NCBI GenBank assembly: GCA_018883285.1
Contig: VEQJ01000015.1
Location: 1-11,919, forward strand
Reading direction: 5' to 3'
DNA length: 11,919 nt
Source: Alphaproteobacteria bacterium
GTDB lineage: Bacteria > Pseudomonadota > Alphaproteobacteria > CAISOG01
A program made the position numbers and the translations under genes. Shown here in pieces: positions 1-5,883 of the stretch. The number at the start of each line of letters is the position of its first letter. Position 1 is the stretch's first letter. The notes under the pieces are model-generated. The model was given only the letters and a program-made list of their open reading frames with translations. It did no database searches and was not told the origin of the DNA.

Positions 1-2
1 AC

Positions 3-530
3 CAAGATCATGATGATGGTTGGGATGAAATTCTGCGTGGCAATGCCGCCAGTTCTTCCCAAGCGGGTGTCAGTTCTGGCAGCCAGGCGGCGGCCAGCGC
101 GGCCAGCCATCAAGCTTTCCAGGCGGCACCCAATCAACCCGCCGTTAAGCGCGGTTTGCCACCGGTTGAGGATGCCTTTATCCCCCCCGTCGCGGTGGAA
201 CCAAGGGGGTCACGCCTGGGCAGTGTGGCGGCATCGTCCGCCAGCAGCAGCAGCGGTCTGCAGCAAGAGGATAACGCCTTTGACCGTCTAGCGCATGGTG
301 ATGATGGCCATGCCAAATCCTTAAGCCTGTTTGAACGGGTGGCCAGTGCGGCCTTTCCCCGTTTGGGGCGTGGTGCGGGCGGGTCAGCGGTTGAACCAAG
401 CCTGGGCGGTGGTCAACAAGGATCGCATGGTGGCGCGGAGCAGGCTGGTAGCAGCGGCAGCGCCAATGCCAGCGTCCCCAGCTCTAAAGATCTGGAAATA
501 CCCGCCTTTTTGCGCCGTCAGGATGGGTAA
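3..530 (+). CDS. ftsZ: Cell division protein FtsZ, C-terminal part (5' end outside window)
   Basis: The reading frame is open from base 3 and stops at TAA 528-530. The visible ~175 residues are low-complexity, rich in Ala, Ser, Gly and Gln, and end in DLEIPAFLRRQ plus two residues. That ending is the conserved C-terminal peptide by which alphaproteobacterial FtsZ binds FtsA and other membrane tethers and regulators. The long disordered stretch before it is the C-terminal variable linker. The GTPase and tubulin-like domains lie upstream of the window. FtsZ polymerises into the cytokinetic ring on the inner face of the membrane. An internal ATG at 156 exists but is not the true start, because the frame continues upstream. 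The call rests on the C-terminal peptide and linker style alone. In most alphaproteobacteria lpxC follows ftsZ; here dgkA does. Confidence 0.85.
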   Translation, partial: QDHDDGWDEILRGNAASSSQAGVSSGSQAAASAASHQAFQAAPNQPAVKRGLPPVEDAFIPPVAVEPRGSRLGSVAASSASSSSGLQQEDNAFDRLAHGDDGHAKSLSLFERVASAAFPRLGRGAGGSAVEPSLGGGQQGSHGGAEQAGSSGSANASVPSSKDLEIPAFLRRQDG

Positions 531-535
531 TCGGC

Positions 536-907
536 TTGGCTAGCCAACGTTATGGGGGCAAAGCCTTAGCGGCCAAAATCCTTAGCGCCCTGGTGTTTGC
601 CTGCCATGGTCTGCAAGCCGCCTATAGAACAGAAATCGCCCTGCGCCTAGAGGTGGCGGTGGCGGCGGTGGCCATCCCGTTGGCGCTTTGGCTTGGTCAG
701 AGTGGGGTGGAACGGGCGCTGCTGATCGGTAGCGTGCTGGCCGTTATTCTGGCGGAGCTGGTCAATACTGGGTTGGAGGAGCTGTGCGACCGCATTTCCA
801 CCGACATTCATCCGCAAACCAAAAAAATTAAGGATATTGGCGCGGCGATCGTGCTGCTTAGCCTGCTGACCAGTGCGGTGGTGTGGGTGTTGGTGTTGTG
901 GCGATAG
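536..907 (+). CDS. dgkA: Diacylglycerol kinase (undecaprenol/DAG kinase family)
   Basis: A small integral membrane kinase of 123 residues, the usual DgkA length. It phosphorylates diacylglycerol with ATP to phosphatidic acid at the inner membrane and recycles lipid by-products. The sequence shows a basic amphipathic N-terminus and three hydrophobic segments (about 37-56, 61-80, 100-121). The family signature is around residues 74-86, E-L-V-N-T-G-L-E-E-L-C-D-R. E74, N77, E81 and D85 align with E. coli DgkA E69, N72, E76 and D80; E33 aligns with E28. The start is TTG 536, because no upstream ATG/GTG is in frame and later starts would remove conserved sequence. No strong ribosome binding site is visible, so translation may be coupled to ftsZ, whose stop is five bases upstream. 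Confidence 0.93.
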   Translation: MASQRYGGKALAAKILSALVFACHGLQAAYRTEIALRLEVAVAAVAIPLALWLGQSGVERALLIGSVLAVILAELVNTGLEELCDRISTDIHPQTKKIKDIGAAIVLLSLLTSAVVWVLVLWR

Positions 908-952
908 CCCTGGGCGGGTAACCCAAGGCGGTCAACCTATCCTGGCAAAACG

Positions 953-969
953 GTATCCAAAACGGATAC
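953..969. repeat. Short perfect inverted repeat in the dgkA-prophage gap
   Basis: GTATCC and GGATAC (953-958 and 964-969) form a perfect 6-bp inverted repeat around a 5-base spacer, just upstream of a possible promoter. No T-run follows, so it does not look like a terminator. It could be an operator for a phage regulator or chance. Confidence 0.35.
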
Positions 970-983
970 ATCGCTTTACGCCT

Positions 984-1014
984 TTTACAAAATTTGGCAT
1001 GGTTTGTCTATAAG
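984..1014 (+). promoter_or_regulatory. Possible sigma70-type promoter for the packaging genes
   Basis: TTTACA (984-989) resembles a -35 box and TATAAG (1009-1014) a -10 box, separated by 19 bases, slightly longer than ideal. The site lies about 40 bases upstream of the first prophage gene, in an AT-rich dip of an otherwise GC-rich region. It is called from motif resemblance only. Confidence 0.3.
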
Positions 1015-1052
1015 CTGAGAAAAAATGTAACGACGATGGACGAGAACGATTG

Positions 1053-1544
1053 ATGATGACTGGCAAAAAATTAACCGATGCCAGCCCCACCCAATCAGCC
1101 AAAACCGTCACCAAACCAAAAGCCAGTGGCAAGGCCAAACCCAAAAAAGCAACAGCAGCAAAAGCCGATGGTGGCAGCATTGTAGCAACCAAGACTGGTC
1201 GCGCCAAGAGCCGTAACCAGCTGTTGGCTGAGTTGAACAGCCTGTTGTTGGCGGTGGCCAAGGGCGAGCCGATGGTTTCGGGTGACAAGGCGGGTGAGGT
1301 AGCGGCGATTTATCCAACCCTAGAGCAACGACTAAAGGTTATCACCATGTTGGTAAAACACACCGAACAGGCGGCGACGGCCACAGGCAAAACCAAGGAG
1401 GAAAAGCCCGATGGCGGCAAAAAATCCCGAGCCACCCGTGCCTATAGCGCCGACGAACTTCGCGAACTGCTCGCCCATCACCTGGCTGAGTTGTCAGGGG
1501 AAAAGCCAGCGCGCAAAACTGTTGGCAAGGCTAAGCGATCGTGA
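1053..1544 (+). CDS. Probable terminase small subunit (gene upstream of and overlapping terL)
   Basis: This gene encodes 163 residues. The N-terminal ~50 residues are a Lys/Ala/Pro-rich basic tail resembling histone-H1-type DNA-binding tails. The middle (about 55-110) and C-terminal (about 135-155, SADELRELLAHHLAEL) parts read as amphipathic helices. No family signature is recognised. The role is inferred from position: in tailed phages and in RcGTA-like clusters, the gene directly before the large terminase usually encodes the small terminase, which recognises DNA and stimulates the packaging ATPase. The start is ATG 1053; TTG 1050 and ATG 1056 are alternatives, and the ribosome binding site is weak. 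The 3' end overlaps the terL start region. It could instead be an unrelated DNA-binding protein. Confidence 0.5.
   Translation: MMTGKKLTDASPTQSAKTVTKPKASGKAKPKKATAAKADGGSIVATKTGRAKSRNQLLAELNSLLLAVAKGEPMVSGDKAGEVAAIYPTLEQRLKVITMLVKHTEQAATATGKTKEEKPDGGKKSRATRAYSADELRELLAHHLAELSGEKPARKTVGKAKRS
1395..1401 (+). promoter_or_regulatory. Strong Shine-Dalgarno-like site before an alternative terL start
   Basis: AAGGAGG lies 9 bases before an ATG at 1411 that is in frame with terL. Using it would add 37 residues to the terminase and overlap the upstream gene by 134 bases. The site falls within Lys-Glu codons of that gene, so it may be chance. Confidence 0.4.
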
Positions 1545-2757
1545 GGTTGAACGGCTGTACCACAGCTGGGCGCTGTGGGCGCGGCCAGAGCAGCTTGCCC
1601 CGCCCAATGACGGGCGGGTGTGGCTGATCATGGCGGGGCGCGGTTGGGGCAAAACCCGAACCGGCGCCGAATGGATAAGTTGGCAAGTGCAAAGCGGTAA
1701 GGTGCGCCGAATCGCCCTGGTCGCCGCCACCCAGCATGAAGCGCGGATGGTGATGGTGGAGGGGGTAAGTGGGCTGTTGGCCTGCTGCCCACCCTGGGCA
1801 AGACCGCATTACGAGCCATCGAAACGGCAATTAACCTGGGAGAATGGGGCGGTGGCGCAATGTTTTGGCGCTGAGGAGCCAGACAGCCTGCGCGGCGCAC
1901 AATTCGATGCGGCCTGGTGCGATGAGCTGGCCAAATGGTCAAAGCCAGCGGCATGGGATCAGTTGATGTTCGGCCTGCGATTGGGTCAACGGCCGCAAGT
2001 GGTGGTGACCACCACGCCCCAACCGGTGCCGCTGATTGAACAGCTGATAGGGCGGTCGGATGTGGTGCTGACCAAGGGGCGCACCGCCGATAACCGCGCC
2101 AATTTGGCCAAAGGATTTTTGCAGGAATTGGAGGCCAGCTATAGCGGCACTTGGTTGGCTGCCCAAGAGTTGGAGGGGGAATTGCTGAGCGATGTGCCCG
2201 ATACGTTGTGGCCGGCGCGATTGCTGGCCGAGGCCAATGTGCCGCGTGCACCCGCGCTGAGCAAAGTTCTGTTGGCGATTGATCCAGCGGTCAGTAACCA
2301 TGCCAACAGTGCCGAAACAGGGATGGTGGTGGCGGGGATAGCGGATGATGGGATTTGCTATGTCCTGCAAGATGCCAGCGAGCGGCTGTCGCCGACGGCA
2401 ATTGGCAAGCGGGTGGCGGCCTTAATCGCGCTGCATAAGATTGATCAGCTGGTGGTTGAGATAAATCAGGGCGGCGATTGGCTGCTGCAAAGTCTGAATC
2501 AGGCCGATTTGGATGCGGTGATTACGCCGGTTAGAGCGGGTCAAGACAAATGGGCGCGGGCAGAGCCGGTGGCGATGCTGTATGCCCAGGGGCGGGTCAA
2601 ACATGTTGGCCGCCTGCCCCAGTTGGAGGCGCAAATGCGCGCCTGCCAACGGGGGGTGCCCAATCGGTTGGGGATGGATCGCGTGGATGCCTTGGTATGG
2701 GCGATACGAAGTCTGCAACGACAAAAACAACGCAATTTTGAGATAAGGACGGTTTAG
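1522..2757 (+). CDS. Terminase large subunit (packaging ATPase-nuclease)
   Basis: The DNA-packaging motor that binds the portal, pumps DNA into the prohead and cuts concatemers. Numbering from TTG 1522 (411 aa), the ATPase half shows Walker A G-R-G-W-G-K-T at 39-45, a Walker B-like C-D-E near 133-135 and a coupling motif TTTP near 163-166. The nuclease half carries the acidic triad expected of an RNase H-like fold: D254 (AIDPAVSN), E313 (VVEINQGG) and D389 (DRVDALVWAI). The sequence style, including WALWARPEQ before Walker A, matches the large terminases of alphaproteobacterial prophages and gene transfer agents. I chose TTG 1522 because it begins just before the conserved N-terminus and overlaps the upstream gene by only 23 bases. 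ATG 1411 has a much better ribosome binding site, but the extra 37 residues look like an out-of-frame shadow. Confidence 0.94.
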   Translation: MARLSDREVERLYHSWALWARPEQLAPPNDGRVWLIMAGRGWGKTRTGAEWISWQVQSGKVRRIALVAATQHEARMVMVEGVSGLLACCPPWARPHYEPSKRQLTWENGAVAQCFGAEEPDSLRGAQFDAAWCDELAKWSKPAAWDQLMFGLRLGQRPQVVVTTTPQPVPLIEQLIGRSDVVLTKGRTADNRANLAKGFLQELEASYSGTWLAAQELEGELLSDVPDTLWPARLLAEANVPRAPALSKVLLAIDPAVSNHANSAETGMVVAGIADDGICYVLQDASERLSPTAIGKRVAALIALHKIDQLVVEINQGGDWLLQSLNQADLDAVITPVRAGQDKWARAEPVAMLYAQGRVKHVGRLPQLEAQMRACQRGVPNRLGMDRVDALVWAIRSLQRQKQRNFEIRTV

Positions 2758-2758
2758 G

Positions 2759-4582
2759 ATGAAAAATTGGATTCAACGACGCGTGTCGGGTCGGAACAAC
2801 GCGATGACGGCGGCGATGGCCGCTATTAAACCCATGGGCAGCAAGGCCAGTCGGGCGGGTCATTTGATGGTCTATGGCCAGCTTGGCCAGCCGCGATGGA
2901 CGCCACGCCGCTATGACATGCTGGCGGAGGAGGGCTATCGCCGCAACGTCATCGCCTTTCGCTGTATTAAGGAAATTGCCCAGGGCGCGGCCAGCGTGCC
3001 ATGGCTGTTGTACGATCGCCAGCAGGAGTTGACCGAACACCCCCTGCTGACCCTGTTGACCAAGCCGAACCCCGCCCAGGGGCAGGCCAGCTGGCTAGAA
3101 ATTCTGTACAGCGACCTGATGATCGCGGGCAATGCCTATATCGAAGCGGTTGGGGAACCTGGCCAATGGCCGCGTGAGCTGTGGGTGCTGCGCCCCGATC
3201 GCATGACGGTGGTGCCCGGCCGCTATGGCCTGCCCGAAGCCTATGAATATCGAGTCAATAGCCAGGTTTATCGTTGGGCGGCCGATGTTGCCAACGGCAA
3301 CTCCCCCATTCTGCATTTGAAGAATTTTCACCCGCTGGACGATTGGTACGGCCTGAGCCCGATGGAGGCGGCGGCCTATGCGATTGATCAGCATAATGAG
3401 GCATCGAAATGGAATCAGGCGCTGATGCAAAATGGCGCCCGCCCCAGCGGCGCGCTGGTGGTGCAGATGAATAAGGATGGGGATGCCAGCCTGAGCGAGG
3501 ATCAGTTTGAACGGCTAAAAAGCCAGTTGGATGAGCAATACAGCGGCCCCACCAACGCTGGCCGTCCGATGTTGTTGGAGGGGGGGTTGCAATGGGTCGA
3601 TATGATGCTGAACCCCCGCGATTTGGACTATTTAAGTGCCCGTCATGCGGCCGCGCGTGAAATCGCCCTGGCCTTTGGCTATCCCCCGATGCTGTTGGGG
3701 ATTCCTGGCGACAACACTTATAACAACCAGCGTGAAGCGCGGCTGGCTCTGTGGGAACAAACCATTCTGCCGATGGTGCACCAGCTGCGCGATGGGCTGA
3801 ACAACTGGTTGATTCAGCAGGGCGGGGCGGCAGCGGATGGACTGCGGCTGGACTATGACCCCGATGGCATCAGCGCCCTATCGCTGCGTCGGGAACAGCT
3901 GTGGGACAAGCTGAACAAGGCAACTTTCCTGACCAATGATGAGAAACGGCAGGCGGCGGGCTATGGCCATCATGGTAAGGGGATGGGCGTTGGGGGCGGT
4001 GAATCAAAATTCTGGTCACCCGTCAAATACAGCCCCGATCAACCGCGGGTGCCTGCGGGCAATCCCGATGGCGGGCAGTGGACGAGCGGCGATGATGGCG
4101 AGAGTGATTCTGGTGAGGGTGACCCCGGCAGTGGTAGCGATCCTGGTGCTGCTGACAACAAACCTGACCCCGCTGCAGATACCTCACAATTGGATGATGG
4201 TCGCGTTGAACCTGTGTATCCTTTTGAAGATGCGATAGCCCTAATTCCTGTTGGTCAAGCTATTCGTGGTGGGATTGCGGCCATTCGAGCCGCATGGGTT
4301 GCATGGGCAAGATCACGAGCCGCCAAAAATTGGACGTTGGGGACTTATAAAAGCAAGGAAAGATGGGAAAATCAGTTGGAAAGTCGTGACTGGACACCTG
4401 AACAAATTACCAATACTATCAAAAAAGGGGAAAAATTTCCTGCGCCCAATAAAGTTAACCCAGAAAACACAGCCACGCGCTATCAAATGCCTGGTACCAA
4501 CCGTTTTGTGGTGGTTGATGATGCAACCAAAGAAGTTTTGCAAGTTAGCGAAAATTCTGCGGATTTTATACCAAACCAATAA
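2759..4582 (+). CDS. HK97-type portal protein fused to a C-terminal colicin-E5-like RNase toxin domain
   Basis: The 607-residue product has two parts. Residues 1 to ~408 are a phage portal protein (HK97 gp3 type), the ring at the capsid vertex through which DNA passes. Recognisable blocks are RRNVIAFRCIKEIAQ, ASVPWLLY, HPLDDWYGLSP, ARHAAAREIALAFGYPP and GIPGDNTYNNQ. Residues ~409-490 are a Gly/Asp/Pro/Ser-rich linker with SPDQPRVPAGNPDGGQW (425-441). Residues ~491-517 are a hydrophobic Ala/Ile segment, and ~522-607 are a toxin domain. Portals of this family are usually about 400 residues, so the last ~200 are extra. The start is ATG 2759, one base after the terL stop, with AAGGA 2744-2748 upstream. 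No good internal start precedes the toxin domain, so it appears to be made only as a fusion. The portal part is certain; the toxin identity is strong by motif but not tested. Confidence 0.92.
   Translation: MKNWIQRRVSGRNNAMTAAMAAIKPMGSKASRAGHLMVYGQLGQPRWTPRRYDMLAEEGYRRNVIAFRCIKEIAQGAASVPWLLYDRQQELTEHPLLTLLTKPNPAQGQASWLEILYSDLMIAGNAYIEAVGEPGQWPRELWVLRPDRMTVVPGRYGLPEAYEYRVNSQVYRWAADVANGNSPILHLKNFHPLDDWYGLSPMEAAAYAIDQHNEASKWNQALMQNGARPSGALVVQMNKDGDASLSEDQFERLKSQLDEQYSGPTNAGRPMLLEGGLQWVDMMLNPRDLDYLSARHAAAREIALAFGYPPMLLGIPGDNTYNNQREARLALWEQTILPMVHQLRDGLNNWLIQQGGAAADGLRLDYDPDGISALSLRREQLWDKLNKATFLTNDEKRQAAGYGHHGKGMGVGGGESKFWSPVKYSPDQPRVPAGNPDGGQWTSGDDGESDSGEGDPGSGSDPGAADNKPDPAADTSQLDDGRVEPVYPFEDAIALIPVGQAIRGGIAAIRAAWVAWARSRAAKNWTLGTYKSKERWENQLESRDWTPEQITNTIKKGEKFPAPNKVNPENTATRYQMPGTNRFVVVDDATKEVLQVSENSADFIPNQ
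3952..3982 (+). repeat. 31-bp direct repeat, copy 1 (inside portal gene, start of insertion)
   Basis: These 31 bases encode the AAGYGHHGKG stretch of the portal C-terminus and are identical to 4895-4925, 943 bases downstream. Immediately after this copy the protein departs into the toxin linker. The identity is at DNA level and ends sharply on both sides, marking the left edge of the acquired toxin-immunity segment. Confidence 0.95.
4322..4579 (+). other. Colicin-E5-like ribonuclease domain encoded at the 3' end of the portal gene
   Basis: Residues ~522-607 of the fusion protein. Features matching the colicin E5 C-terminal RNase family are: KNWTLGTYKSKERWENQ; a W-T-P-E-Q-I helix (545-550); K-G-E-K-F-P-A-P-N; N-P-E-N-T-A-T-R-Y (567-575); and a final strand pair F-V-V-V-D-D-A-T-K-E-V-L-Q-V-S (583-597). 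Colicin E5 cleaves the anticodon loop of queuosine-type tRNAs (Tyr, His, Asn, Asp) between positions 34 and 35; whether this homologue shares that target is inference. The coding sequence is AT-richer than the portal: 25 G/C of 60 bases at 4321-4380, against 34 of 60 at 3661-3720. The small downstream gene is the likely immunity partner. Confidence 0.75.
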
Positions 4583-4597
4583 ATAAAGGATAGCAAA

Positions 4598-4840
4598 ATG
4601 GAAAATCAAGAAACCGTAAAAGTTTTTGTTGAGCTCTTAGAAGAGGGAACACCGACTCTTCGTGGAACTCAGGCTATACCTTTGGGAGACGACTTGTATA
4701 AACTTTTGCCAACTGATCGTTACAATCCTGAATCTGAAATTTGGCAATTCCTTCCAGGTTCGATTGTCCGCGCTAAAGAAAAAATTAACTTTGGTAAAAA
4801 TATATTGATTGCTTATGAGCTAGTGATTCCACCTGCATAA
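4598..4840 (+). CDS. Probable immunity protein for the portal-linked RNase toxin
   Basis: An 80-residue protein, acidic at its N-terminus, with the pattern VFVELLEEGTPTLRGTQAIPLGDDLYKLLP followed by E-I-W-Q-F-x-P-G-S-I-V-R. From memory, this resembles a widespread family of small beta-rich proteins that sit beside toxin genes; no named family is claimed. The gene begins 15 bases after the toxin stop, with a good ribosome binding site (AAGGA 4586-4590, 7 bases from ATG 4598). This fits an immunity gene translated together with its toxin. It is strongly AT-rich (17 G/C of 60 bases at 4561-4620), unlike the flanking phage genes, and lies inside the pair of 31-bp direct repeats, so it most likely arrived with the toxin. 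It should bind and block the RNase in the cytoplasm; this is inferred from position and size. Confidence 0.75.
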   Translation: MENQETVKVFVELLEEGTPTLRGTQAIPLGDDLYKLLPTDRYNPESEIWQFLPGSIVRAKEKINFGKNILIAYELVIPPA

Positions 4841-4889
4841 AAGGTCTGAAACAAATCTTAGCGCGACAAAGCAGCGGCTGCTGACCTAG

Positions 4890-4973
4890 AGCGGGGCGGC
4901 GGGCTATGGCCATCATGGTAAGGGGGCTGGCACCAGAGGTGATGGCTTCACGGATTCTGTAGGGCAGGGGTAA
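4890..4973 (+). pseudogene. Orphaned original 3' end of the portal gene
   Basis: After an in-frame TAG (4887-4889), the frame reads S-G-A-A-G-Y-G-H-H-G-K-G and then A-G-T-R-G-D-G-F-T-D-S-V-G-Q-G to a TAA at 4971-4973. The first part repeats portal residues 399-408. The rest is a short Gly-rich tail of the type that ends normal portal proteins. It has no start codon or ribosome binding site and is presumably not translated. Upstream, CTGACC (4881-4886) also matches portal sequence (3929-3934) but with a different spacing to the repeat, so the remnant is eroded. I read it as the portal's native C-terminus, displaced by the toxin-immunity segment. Confidence 0.82.
4895..4925 (+). repeat. 31-bp direct repeat, copy 2 (end of insertion)
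   Basis: Identical over 31 bases to 3952-3982. It lies beyond the immunity gene, at the start of the orphaned portal tail, and marks the right edge of the acquired segment. Confidence 0.95.
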
Positions 4974-5097
4974 TCCCCTAAGCGGCCAAGGATGCCATTT
5001 GTAAATTGGATAGGGCGGGCGTGGCCATGTTGGGTTATCGCGCGCGCTGGTGCACGGTCTTTTTTTTAAACAAACAATTTTTCATGAAGAGGTATGA

Positions 5098-5847
5098 ATG
5101 AAGCCGTTGTTGCATGGATGTTTTTCGCTTGAGACCAAATCGGTCGGTGAGCTGGGCAATTTTGAGGGCTATGCCAGCATTTTCGCCCTGACCGATCGGC
5201 AGCAGGATCAGGTGATGCCAGGAGCCTTTCGCAAAAGCCTGATTCGGGCGCGGGTGGATCAAAATCCGCCGAAATTGCTGTGGCAACATGACCCAACTCA
5301 GGTCATCGGCGTGTGGCAAGAGCTGCGCGAGGATCACCAGGGGTTGTATGTGCGCGGGCAATTGCTGATGGAGCTGCCCAAAGCGCAAGAGGCCTATGTG
5401 CTGCTGAAATCCGGCGCGATTGATGGGCTGAGCATCGGTTATGAGGTGGCCAAAGCGGTGCGGGATCGCCAGACGGGCGTGCGCCATTTGTTGGAGGTGT
5501 CGTTGTGGGAAATATCCCTGGTCACCTTTGCCGCCAACCAAGCCGCCCGCGTCACCGTGGTAAAGGGGGAGGCAGCAATGTTGGAGGCAGCAGCGGGGGA
5601 GGCTTTAGCGTCTAACCCTGAGGCGATCAGTGCGATTGCCCATGCCATGCAAAGCCCCCGTCAATTCGAAAAATTTCTGCGTGAAGCAGGATTCAGCCGT
5701 CGCCAAGCGGTCGCGCTGACCAACCATGGCTGGCTGGGACTGAAAAGCCCAACCGGCACGCCGCGGGATGCGGTGATGGATGCCAACGATTATCGCCAAC
5801 TGGCCGCGCGTTTGCGGCAGGCGGCGGCAGCGTTGAGCGCATCCTAA
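5098..5847 (+). CDS. HK97-family prohead maturation protease
   Basis: A 249-residue serine protease (assemblin-like, family U35/S78) that removes the capsid protein's scaffolding arm during head maturation. Key features are N-F-E-G-Y-A-S-I-F near 21-29, the catalytic His in W-Q-H-D-P (H64), the catalytic Ser in G-L-S-I-G-Y (S112), and the conserved LLEVSLWEISLVTFAAN block (131-147), whose acidic residues likely complete the active site. The C-terminal ~90 residues are helical and Ala-rich (FEKFLREAGFSRRQAVALTNHG), a tail common in alphaproteobacterial phage proteases and probably a scaffold-like segment. The start is ATG 5098 with AAGAGG at 5087-5092. Gene order portal-protease-capsid is typical; here the first two are separated by the toxin-immunity insertion. 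It could also process the portal-toxin fusion, but that is speculation. Confidence 0.93.
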   Translation: MKPLLHGCFSLETKSVGELGNFEGYASIFALTDRQQDQVMPGAFRKSLIRARVDQNPPKLLWQHDPTQVIGVWQELREDHQGLYVRGQLLMELPKAQEAYVLLKSGAIDGLSIGYEVAKAVRDRQTGVRHLLEVSLWEISLVTFAANQAARVTVVKGEAAMLEAAAGEALASNPEAISAIAHAMQSPRQFEKFLREAGFSRRQAVALTNHGWLGLKSPTGTPRDAVMDANDYRQLAARLRQAAAALSAS

Positions 5848-5883
5848 CCCCAACCAACTTTTAGCTATGACAAGGATATTTTC

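Noticed and set aside
156..530. A separate 124-residue gene starting at ATG 156
   Set aside because: The frame is open to the window start and its C-terminus is that of FtsZ, so the ATG is internal to ftsZ.
932..1288. 118-codon open frame on the - strand opposite the small terminase gene
   Set aside because: It is a mirror of the Lys/Ala/Pro-rich coding strand, starts inside that gene and ends in the dgkA-prophage gap, with no ribosome binding site or recognisable protein pattern.
1628..2251. Long - strand open frame (207 codons) opposite terL
   Set aside because: GC-biased codons in terL leave the opposite frame open. The translation is rich in Pro, Ala, Arg and His with no domain pattern, and the + strand gene is unambiguous.
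5060..5067. Eight-T run upstream of the protease gene as a terminator
   Set aside because: No convincing stem precedes it; only a 4-bp CGTG/CACG pairing about 30 bases apart could be found.
5027..5101. 24-codon frame overlapping the protease start (ATGA contact)
   Set aside because: There is no ribosome binding site and no recognisable sequence, and it reads through a poly-T tract. The ATGA overlap is likely chance.
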